This document shows, one piece after another, positions 26,635 to 33,668 of a DNA stretch of 64,000 nucleotides; position 1 is the stretch's first letter, and each line of letters opens with the position of its first letter. Under the pieces are notes generated by a model. The model did not search any database. It had not been told where the DNA came from and saw only the letters and a list, made by a program, of their open reading frames with translations. The DNA comes from VAXT01 sp963850415 (GTDB lineage: Bacteria > Actinomycetota > Thermoleophilia > Gaiellales > Gaiellaceae). Location of the stretch: contig CAWKLE010000004.1 in assembly GCA_963850415.1 (NCBI GenBank), positions 1 through 64,000 on the forward strand, in the 5' to 3' direction. The position numbers were made by a program, and so were the translations under genes.

Positions 26635-27780
26635 TCAGCGCGCGACCCGGCCGAGGATCTCGATCGCGGTCTCGAGCTGCTCGTCCGAGTGGTACGGCGC
26701 GGGCCCGAAGCGCAGCCGGGAACCGCGGCTGTCCGTGACGACGCCCTCATCGAGGAGCAGGCGGCTCAGCTCCTCGGCGCGCTCCGACTCGAAGGCGATG
26801 AACCCTCCGAAGGCGCTCAGGGCCGTCTCGCGATCTCGGGCGACATCCGGAAGGTCGAGCTCGTCGAAGCGCTCGGCGAGCAGCGTCGTCTGGTGGAGGT
26901 AGCTCTCCCGCAGCCGCTCCGGGGTCAGGCCCTGCTCGTCGAAGAAGTCGAGGACGCGGGCTGCCCGGTAGTGGCTCGTCGGGTCGTACGTCGACCCGGC
27001 GAAGCGCATGCTCCCGCGCGGATACGCCGTAGCGCCCGCACCGTGCTCGGCCTGCAGCTCGTCGAACTCCGCGTACCAGCCCGTGATCGCGGGCCGAAGC
27101 TCGTCCGCCTGGGGCGGCAACCGCATGAAGCAGTTGCCCTCCCCGAGCTGCAAGTACTTGTAGCCGCCACCGACGATCCACGCTCGCTCGAGGCCCGCCG
27201 CCGTGAACGGCACGCAGCCAAGCGCGTGATAGGCGTCGACGAGCAGCTCCGCGCCCGCGTCCACACACGACTCCGCCAGAGCCGTCAGCCCTGGGACGAT
27301 CCGCGAGTCCTCGAAGAGCACGGCCGAAACGAGCACCGCGCTCGCGCCCGGAGCCTCGGCGGCCAGCCGCTCGGCGAGCGTCTCCACGGGCCGGGCCGGA
27401 AGCCGGACGACCTCGAGCCCCTCCTCCCCCAGGCGCCCGAGCTGTCGCCGCAGCGTATGGAACTCGCCGTCCGTCGAGACGAGCTTCGGCCGCTCCCGCA
27501 GCGGCAGTGCGGACAGGAACCGGAGCACGAGCTCGTGCGTGTTCACCGCCAGCGCGACCGGCGCGCCGGGGTCGTCGAGCAGCCGCCGCACACCGTCGCG
27601 CAGGCGCTCCGCCTTCGCGAACGCCCGCTCCCACTTCAGGTCGGCGTGCTCGGCCGCGTCCTGCCACGCCTCGAGCTGCCCCTCGCGCCCGACGTCCGGC
27701 CACGCCTGGTGCGAGTGGCCCGTCAGGAGCAGCCGCTCGGAGACTCGAAAGTCCGAGTAGTACGCGGCGAGCGGGTTCAA
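26635..27780 (-). CDS. kynU: Kynureninase
   Basis: PLP enzyme splitting kynurenine into anthranilate and alanine, 381 residues (relatives about 400-420). Diagnostic stretches are the substrate-loop SHQAWPD near residue 22, the DAYHALGCVPF aspartate region and the Schiff-base lysine in VGGGYKYLQLGEGN. The start is TTG 27780, overlapping the tryptophan dioxygenase stop as TTGA; a longer frame running through that gene is a shadow. It is the last gene of the ten-gene operon and supplies anthranilate to the CoA ligase encoded upstream. Confidence 0.93.
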   Translation of the reverse strand: MNPLAAYYSDFRVSERLLLTGHSHQAWPDVGREGQLEAWQDAAEHADLKWERAFAKAERLRDGVRRLLDDPGAPVALAVNTHELVLRFLSALPLRERPKLVSTDGEFHTLRRQLGRLGEEGLEVVRLPARPVETLAERLAAEAPGASAVLVSAVLFEDSRIVPGLTALAESCVDAGAELLVDAYHALGCVPFTAAGLERAWIVGGGYKYLQLGEGNCFMRLPPQADELRPAITGWYAEFDELQAEHGAGATAYPRGSMRFAGSTYDPTSHYRAARVLDFFDEQGLTPERLRESYLHQTTLLAERFDELDLPDVARDRETALSAFGGFIAFESERAEELSRLLLDEGVVTDSRGSRLRFGPAPYHSDEQLETAIEILGRVAR

Positions 27781-28562
27781 AGCTCGCTGCGGACGGCCCA
27801 GAGGTCGGGGAAGAAGGGCTTGTGCAGCGTCGAGCGGAGGTAGTCGGCGCCGTACCCTCCCGTCCCCATCTTCGTGCCGATCGTCCGCTCGACCATCTTC
27901 ACGTGGTGGTAGCGCCACTCCATGAAGCCCTCGTCGAAGTCGACCAGGCGCTCGGCGACCTGCGCCGCTCCTTCGTCGTCCCGGTAGGCCTGGAGCAGCG
28001 CGGCCTGGACGCCCTTCGACTCCTGCACCGGCTGCGTGACGTCGCGTTCGAGTGCTTCGGCCGGAACGTCGTAGCCCTTCCCGGACAGGTACCGGAGGAA
28101 CGAGTCGTAGACGGACGGCCGCTCCAGCGCCGCCTTGACCTTCTCGTAGTCCGGGCTCTGCTCGTGATACGCGGTCAGCACGCCCGGGTCGCGCCGGCCG
28201 AGGATCGCCTCCAGCTCGCGGAACTGGCCGGACTGGAAGCCGGACGAGGACTCGAGCCGCTCGCGGAAGGTCAGGAACTGGACGGGCGTCATCGTCTCGA
28301 TCACGTCGAGCTGCTGGACGACGAGCTTGAGGATCGTCAGGACGCGCTTGAAGGTCGAGAACGCCCGCGCCTCGTTGCCCTCCTCGAGCATCCGCTGCAG
28401 GTAGCGCAGCTCGTGGATGAGCTGCTTGAACCAGAGCTCGTAGACCTGGTGGACGACGATGAACAGGATCTCGTCGTGCTCGTCGGACTTGGGCCGCTGG
28501 GCGCCGAGGATCTCCTCCAGCGCCAGGTAGGACGTATACGTCAGGGACTTGTCGATGCTCAC
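27777..28562 (-). CDS. kynA: Tryptophan 2,3-dioxygenase
   Basis: Haem enzyme opening the indole ring of L-Trp to N-formylkynurenine, 261 residues. Family landmarks are SYLALEEILGAQ near residue 11, HQVYELWFKQLIHEL, and the C-terminal VERTIGTKMGTGGYGADYLR that contacts substrate and haem (the proximal His is in the YHHVKMV segment). GTG 28562 overlaps the acyl-CoA dehydrogenase stop as GTGA. It provides the entry step for the whole operon. Confidence 0.96.
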   Translation of the reverse strand: MSIDKSLTYTSYLALEEILGAQRPKSDEHDEILFIVVHQVYELWFKQLIHELRYLQRMLEEGNEARAFSTFKRVLTILKLVVQQLDVIETMTPVQFLTFRERLESSSGFQSGQFRELEAILGRRDPGVLTAYHEQSPDYEKVKAALERPSVYDSFLRYLSGKGYDVPAEALERDVTQPVQESKGVQAALLQAYRDDEGAAQVAERLVDFDEGFMEWRYHHVKMVERTIGTKMGTGGYGADYLRSTLHKPFFPDLWAVRSEL

Positions 28563-29648
28563 CCTGCCTCCTTGAAGAGCTCGCGGGCGATGATCTCGCG
28601 CTGCACCTCCGACGCGCCTTCATAGATGCGCGGCGCCCGCACCTCGCGGTAGAGGTGCTCGAGCACGTGGCCCGTCTGGAGCGCGCGGGCTCCGTGCACC
28701 TGGATCGCGACGTCGACCGCGCGCTGCGCCGCCTCGGTGGCGAAGAGCTTCGCCATCGCCGAGGCCTTGCGCACGGGCCGGACGCCCGCGTCGTACTTCG
28801 TGGCCGCCTCGCGGACGAGGAGCCGGGCCGCCTCGATCTCGGTCGCCACCTCGGCGAGCTGGTGCGAGACCGCCTGGAACTGCGCCAGCGGCTTGCCGAA
28901 CGCCTCGCGCTCCTGCGTGTACGAGACCGCGGCGTCCAGGGCGGCCTGCGCCATCCCGACCGCAAAGGCGCCGACGCTCGGGCGGAAGAGGTCGAGCGTG
29001 TCCATCGCGACGGCGAACCCGCCGTCCAGGTCGCCGAGCACCTGGTCTGCCTCGACGCGGACGCCGTCGAAGTCGAGGCGGCCGATCGGGTGCGGCGCCA
29101 GCAGGTCGAGGTGCTCGCCCGAGAGGCCCTCGCTCTCGCGCGGGACGGCGAAGGCCGAGATTCCCTTCGAGCCCGTGTCGGACGTGCGCGCGAAGACGCT
29201 GTAGACGTCTGCCTCCGGCGCGTTCGAGATCCAGAGCTTCGTTCCGGTCAGGCGGAACCCGTCGCGGTCGCGCTTGGCGCGGAGCGCTGAGACTCGCCGC
29301 GTCCGAGCCCGCATCCGGCTCGCTGAGCGCGAACGCGGCCACGACCTCGCCGCGGGAGAGGCGCGGGATCCACTCGTCGCGAATGCTTGGCGTCCCGCGG
29401 CTGAGGATCGGGTAGCCGCCGAGCCCCTGGAGCGCGAGCGCCGTCTCGGCCTCGGTGCAGCCGTGTGCGAGGCCCTCGCGCAGCTCGCACAGCTCGACCG
29501 CGGAGCCTGCGAAGACGAGCTCGAGCAGGCCCTGCTCGCCGAGCGCGCGGACGAGCCGGCGATTGAGGCGGCCGGGCTCTCCTCGGGCGGCGATCGGCGC
29601 GAAGACCTCGTGACCGAGGCGGTGCGCGCGCTCGAGGACGTCAGCCAT
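28559..29648 (-). pseudogene. Acyl-CoA dehydrogenase, one frameshift
   Basis: FAD-dependent acyl-CoA dehydrogenase of about 362 residues once repaired. The first frame carries the N-terminal helices and the FALSEPDAGSDAAS flavin loop; the second carries LTGTKLWISNAP, the DGVRVEADQVLG segment, QEREAFGKPLAQFQ and the C-terminal QVHGARALQTGH and RIYEGASEVQREIIAREL. The shift lies at about 29288-29296, where one base too many separates the two halves. In its operon it would oxidise a CoA ester from anthraniloyl-CoA ring reduction. Because the rest of the operon is intact, the shift is probably a sequence error. Confidence 0.85.
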
Positions 29649-30018
29649 CGATCACGGCAACGCCCATCAGCTCGACTCGCGCATCGGGCTCGAATAGCGC
29701 CGAGACGCCGATCAGCGCCATCGCGGGATAGCGCCGTCCGAAGTGCGTGCGCCAGACCTCGCCCAGCTCGCGGGTCGAGGCGCGGTAGCCCTCGATGTCC
29801 GTCGTGTAGACGACGAGCGAGACCAGCTGGTCGGGCTCGCCGCCGGCCGCGCGCAGCGCCGTGACGAGCTTCGCGGCGGCCGAGTCGAACTGCTCGACGA
29901 GCGTCGCGCCCTCGCCGGTCTGGCCGCCGAGGTAGACGCCGCCGGCTGCGACGACGGCGTGCGCGAACCCGACCGGCTCGGGCAGCTCGGGCGGGTTGAC
30001 GATCAGCGGCCGGTCCAC
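29641..30018 (-). CDS. RidA family (YjgF/YER057c) protein
   Basis: 125 residues, the usual RidA size, a trimeric enamine/imine hydrolase family. Recognisable are the GGVYLGGQTGEG strand, the DQLVSLVVYTTDIEGY segment and the C-terminal PDARVELMGVAVI, though the canonical catalytic Arg motif IEVEAIA is altered to VELMGVAV with the Arg kept one position before. The 3' end overlaps the dehydrogenase start by 8 bases and the 5' end lies inside the enoyl-CoA hydratase gene. In this operon it could hydrolyse the 2-amino-enoyl (enamine) CoA ester that forms when the anthraniloyl ring is reduced. Confidence 0.85.
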   Translation of the reverse strand: MDRPLIVNPPELPEPVGFAHAVVAAGGVYLGGQTGEGATLVEQFDSAAAKLVTALRAAGGEPDQLVSLVVYTTDIEGYRASTRELGEVWRTHFGRRYPAMALIGVSALFEPDARVELMGVAVIDG

Positions 30019-30830
30019 GCCGGGCTCCGCCCCTCCGTCCAGGCCGCGTAGAACTCACCGAAGTCGTCGCTCTTCATCAGCAGCGCCTGGGCGAGCGCCT
30101 CCATCTCGACCGCGTCTCCGAGGGACATGTCCAGCTCCCGGGTGAGGAGGACCTTGGTCGTCGCGTGCGCGAGCGAGGGGCCGTCGGCGAGGCGCCGGGC
30201 GAGCTCGACCGTCGCCTGCGGCAGCTCATCGTCCTCGACGACCCGCGTCGCGAGACCGATCGCGTCCGCGCCGTCGGCATCGACCTCGCCGCCGAGAAGG
30301 AGCAGCTCGGTCGCCTTGCCGAGCCCGACGAGACGCGGGAGCAGGTACGCGGCACCCATGTCCGCTCCGGCCAGGCCGACCCGCGTGAAGAGGAACGCGA
30401 ACCTCGCGGAGCGCGCGACGAGCCGCAGGTCGGCCGCGAGCGCGAGCACGGCCCCCGCTCCGGCCGCGACGCCGTTCACGGCCGCGACGATCGGCAGCGG
30501 CGCCTCTCGCATCGCCTTGACGACCGCGCCGCTCATCCGCGTGAAGTCCAGGAGCTCGCCGGCGCCCATCTGCTGCAGCTCGCCGATGATCTCCTCGACG
30601 TCCCCGCCCGAGCAGAAGCCGCGTCCCTCCCCGGTGAGGACGAGCACGCGCACGTCGCCACGGTGGGGCAGCTCTCCGAGCAGGTCGCGCAGGTCCGCAT
30701 AGACGTCGAACGTGAGCGCGTTCAGCTTGTCCGGGCGCGAGAACGTGACCGTCGCGACGCCGTCCGCGAGCGCGAAGTCGAAGTTCTGCCAGTGCTCGGT
30801 AAAGGCGGTGGAGCCGCGGAAGGGGCTCAC
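30003..30830 (-). CDS. Enoyl-CoA hydratase/isomerase family protein
   Basis: Crotonase-fold enzyme, 275 residues. The oxyanion-hole stretches GRGFCSGGDVEEI (about 69-81) and AAVNGVAAGAGAVLALAADL are clear, and FTRVGLAGADMGAAYLLPRLVG carries the second acid position as aspartate. Predicted role: hydration or ring cleavage during beta-oxidation of the dearomatised CoA ester. GTG 30830 overlaps the SDR stop as GTGA. Confidence 0.92.
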   Translation of the reverse strand: MSPFRGSTAFTEHWQNFDFALADGVATVTFSRPDKLNALTFDVYADLRDLLGELPHRGDVRVLVLTGEGRGFCSGGDVEEIIGELQQMGAGELLDFTRMSGAVVKAMREAPLPIVAAVNGVAAGAGAVLALAADLRLVARSARFAFLFTRVGLAGADMGAAYLLPRLVGLGKATELLLLGGEVDADGADAIGLATRVVEDDELPQATVELARRLADGPSLAHATTKVLLTRELDMSLGDAVEMEALAQALLMKSDDFGEFYAAWTEGRSPAWTGR

Positions 30831-31513
30831 GTCTGAAGGCCCCCGCCGTCGAGCACGATCGTCTGCCCGTTGATCGCCGCGGCCTCGGCGGAAGCGAGAA
30901 AGATCACCGCGGCTGCGACCTCGTCCGGCTCGAGCAGGCGCCCGAGCGGGGTCAGCGCCGCGAGCTCCGCCCCGGCCTCCTCGGCGGTGCGCCCCGTCTT
31001 GGCGACGATGTTCTCGACCGTGCGCCGCGTCATGTCCGTGTCCACGTAGGCGGGGCAGACGGCGTTCGCGGTCACGCCGGTTCCGGCGACCTCGGCTGCA
31101 GTCGCGCGCATGAGCCCGATCACAGCGTGCTTGGACGCGCTGTACGCAGCGGTGTAGCGCGCGCCGACGAGCCCGGCAACGGAGGCAACGGTCACGATCC
31201 GGCCATCTCCGCGCTCGATCATGCCGCCTACGACGGCCCGGGTGCAGAGGAATGCGCCGGTCGCGTTCACGTCGAGGTGCGCGCGCCAGTCGTCGAGCGT
31301 CGTGCGGGCCAGCGGCGCTCCGACGGCCAGCCCCGCGTTGTTGACGAGGACGTCGACGCGGCCGATGCCCTCGAAGAAGGCCTGCACAGCCGCCTCGTCC
31401 GTGACGTCGAGCTCGTCATGGCCAGGCGCACGGACCTGTTCGCCGGCGAACCGCTCGGCAACGGCCTTGCCGATCCCCTTCGCACCACCGGTGACGACGA
31501 CCACGCGGCTCAC
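30827..31513 (-). CDS. Short-chain dehydrogenase/reductase
   Basis: NAD(P)-dependent SDR of 228 residues. The glycine-rich VTGGAKGIGKAVAERF loop, the NNAG motif, and the catalytic Ser-Tyr-Lys in VASVAGL...YSASKHAV are all in place, as is the C-terminal GQTIVLDGGG. In the operon it is the best candidate for the 3-hydroxyacyl-CoA dehydrogenase step. GTG 31513 overlaps the ligase stop (GTGA); an upstream extension lies inside the ligase gene. Confidence 0.93.
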   Translation of the reverse strand: MSRVVVVTGGAKGIGKAVAERFAGEQVRAPGHDELDVTDEAAVQAFFEGIGRVDVLVNNAGLAVGAPLARTTLDDWRAHLDVNATGAFLCTRAVVGGMIERGDGRIVTVASVAGLVGARYTAAYSASKHAVIGLMRATAAEVAGTGVTANAVCPAYVDTDMTRRTVENIVAKTGRTAEEAGAELAALTPLGRLLEPDEVAAAVIFLASAEAAAINGQTIVLDGGGLQT

Positions 31514-32988
31514 GCGGCGAGCGCCTTCCGGTCGAGCTTGCCGGACGGCGTCTTCGGCAGATCGTCGACGAACACGACCTCCCGCGGGTACTTGTGCGGC
31601 GAGAGCCGTTCGCGGACGAAGTCCTGGAGTGCCTGCTCCTCGACCGGCTGCCGGACCACGACGTACGCGCGTGGAATCGTCAACCCGTTCCGAGCGGCGC
31701 CGACGACCGCGCACTCGACGACGTCCGGATGCCCGACGAGACAGTGCTCGATCTCGGCCGGCGCGACCCAGATCCCGCCGACCTTGATCAGGTCATCGAC
31801 GCGGCCGCGGTACCAGAAGAAGCCGTCGTCGTCGCGCTCGAACAGGTCTCCGGTGTGCACGGTGTCGCCCTCGAACGTGCGCTCCGTCTTGTCGTCGTCG
31901 CCTTCGTAGTAGAGCGCCGCCGTGTGGCCCGTGACGAGCAGCTCCCCAGTTTCGCCGAGCTCGGCCTCGTAGCCCGGGACGAGCTCGCCGGTCGACCCGG
32001 CGCGCGCCCGCCCGGGTCGGTTCGAGATGTAGATGTGGTACAGCTCGCATGAGCCGATCCCGTCCAGCACCTCGACGCCGAACGTGTCGAGCCAGCGGTC
32101 GTGCAGATCGCGTGGCAGCGCCTCCCCGGCCGACGTGCACACCCGCAGACAGGACATGTCCGGTGCCTGGCACCGGCCATGTCTGATCGAGTCGATCATC
32201 TGGGCCATCATCGTCGGAACGTTGACGAGGATGGTCGGCCGGTGCTCGGCGATCAGCTCGAAGATCCGCTCCGGAGTCGTGCGCTCCGGAAAGACGATCC
32301 CCGCCCCGCCCACGCCGAACGGATAGAGCGCGGTCAGGTCGCGCGCGTACCCGAAGAAGAGCTTCGGAACGGGCAGCACGATGTCGTCCTCGCGGATCGC
32401 CAGCACGCCGCGCGCGTACCACTCGTGGCTGAGGACAGCGCTGTGCACGGGATGGACGGCGCCCTTCGGCCGGCCGGTGCTTCCGGTCGTGAACTTCCAG
32501 AGGCAGATGTCGTCCTTCGTCGTCGGCGCAGGCTCGAGCTCGTCCGGGAGCTGCCCGAGGCGCGCCCGGAGCTCGTCGTCGACGACCAGGACTCGCCGAT
32601 CGCCCGCCACCTGCCGGATCACATCCTGAGTCGTCTCGTCCGCAACGACGACCGCTGCATCCGTGTACTCGAGGTAGTACGCGTAGTCCTTCGCCTGGAG
32701 GAACGTGTACGCCTCGGCCGTGACTGCGCCGATCTTCTGCGCTCCGTACCAAAGCGCCACGAAGTCGACCGAGTCGGCGAGGACGATGAGGACTCGATCC
32801 TGGGCCTGCACGCCGAGCTCGCGGAGCAGGTTGCCGTACCGGTTCACGAGCCGGGCAAGCTCCGCGTACGTCGTGGGGCCTTTCGCGCTGATGAGCGCGG
32901 TGCGGTCGCCGCGCCCTTCCTCGACGTTCCGGTCGACGAACCACGTCGCGAGGTTCAGCTCGTGCGGCAGTTCTGCATGGGTGATCAC
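31510..32988 (-). CDS. Benzoate/2-aminobenzoate-CoA ligase
   Basis: ANL-superfamily acyl-adenylating enzyme, 492 residues. The P-loop FTTGSTGRPKGAVH, the SAGEALP aromatic pocket region, YRGRVDDLIKVGG hinge and the C-terminal catalytic lysine in TPSGKLDRKAL are visible; overall it resembles bacterial benzoate-CoA ligases. Position beside a 2-aminobenzoyl-CoA monooxygenase/reductase and kynureninase makes anthranilate (2-aminobenzoate) the likely substrate, forming 2-aminobenzoyl-CoA with ATP. GTG 32988 overlaps the creatininase-family stop as GTGA. Confidence 0.92.
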   Translation of the reverse strand: MITHAELPHELNLATWFVDRNVEEGRGDRTALISAKGPTTYAELARLVNRYGNLLRELGVQAQDRVLIVLADSVDFVALWYGAQKIGAVTAEAYTFLQAKDYAYYLEYTDAAVVVADETTQDVIRQVAGDRRVLVVDDELRARLGQLPDELEPAPTTKDDICLWKFTTGSTGRPKGAVHPVHSAVLSHEWYARGVLAIREDDIVLPVPKLFFGYARDLTALYPFGVGGAGIVFPERTTPERIFELIAEHRPTILVNVPTMMAQMIDSIRHGRCQAPDMSCLRVCTSAGEALPRDLHDRWLDTFGVEVLDGIGSCELYHIYISNRPGRARAGSTGELVPGYEAELGETGELLVTGHTAALYYEGDDDKTERTFEGDTVHTGDLFERDDDGFFWYRGRVDDLIKVGGIWVAPAEIEHCLVGHPDVVECAVVGAARNGLTIPRAYVVVRQPVEEQALQDFVRERLSPHKYPREVVFVDDLPKTPSGKLDRKALAA

Positions 32989-33668
32989 GCGGCGACCTCG
33001 CGGATCAGCTCGACGAGCAGGTCCGTCAGCGTCTCGAACGTTTCGCGACCTTCCTCGGCAGAGGACTCAGCGGGCGCGCCGCAGTACGCCTCGTCCATGC
33101 CCATCGCGAGGAAGTCGGTGCGACCGGCCCGGATCGCGGAGGGCATGTCCACGTGCCGCTCCTCGAGCCCCCGCATCCGATCCGCGTGGACGAGCTGGGG
33201 CCGGTCGGCGAGGACGAGCGACGTCTCGTAGCGTCCGGCGTGGCAGGAGCCGGAGCGGAACTCCTCGGTCAACCGCTCCGCGTTCCTGCGCCGCGTGAGA
33301 TCGAGCAACGGCACGCCCGTCGCGCGCAGCGTCTCGACCTGCTCGGGCTCGAAGTGGCTGTTCACGAGCACGAGCGGGCCGACGCTGTCCGCGATCTCGG
33401 CCACGAGCGCACTCAGAGTTCCCTCGGAGATCGAAACCGCCCCCGCGAACGCGGAGCCGTAGCGTGTCACGCCGTAGGGCAGCGCGGGCAGGACGAGCAC
33501 CGGGATCTCGCCCGCCAGCCGCTCCGCCGCGCGCTCGCAGATGCCGACCGAGATCAGCGTGTCCGTCGAGAGCGGCGCGTGCGGCCCGTGCGGCTCGGTC
33601 GCCCCCAACGGCAAGAGGTGCACCGCCCCCTCGGGCACGTCCGTATAGGCCAACTCCCCGAGGTTCAA
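32985..33668 (-). CDS. Creatininase-family amidohydrolase, candidate formylkynurenine formamidase
   Basis: 227 residues. The metal-binding signature of the creatininase fold is recognisable: LPLGATEPHGPHAPLSTD (Glu, His and Asp ligands, about 19-36), NSHFEPEQ in place of the common NGHGGN, and CHAGRYETSLVLA. The family includes creatinine amidohydrolase, the MftE peptidase and ArfB, an archaeal formamide hydrolase. The operon needs an enzyme to deformylate N-formylkynurenine and has no KynB or arylformamidase, so that role is proposed by context. TTG 33668 overlaps the monooxygenase stop (TTGA). Confidence 0.85.
   Translation of the reverse strand: MNLGELAYTDVPEGAVHLLPLGATEPHGPHAPLSTDTLISVGICERAAERLAGEIPVLVLPALPYGVTRYGSAFAGAVSISEGTLSALVAEIADSVGPLVLVNSHFEPEQVETLRATGVPLLDLTRRRNAERLTEEFRSGSCHAGRYETSLVLADRPQLVHADRMRGLEERHVDMPSAIRAGRTDFLAMGMDEAYCGAPAESSAEEGRETFETLTDLLVELIREVAA

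Noticed and set aside
26635..28965. 776-codon minus frame covering kynureninase, TDO and part of the dehydrogenase
   Set aside because: Only the last 381 codons match a protein (kynureninase); the rest is a shadow of the TDO and dehydrogenase genes.
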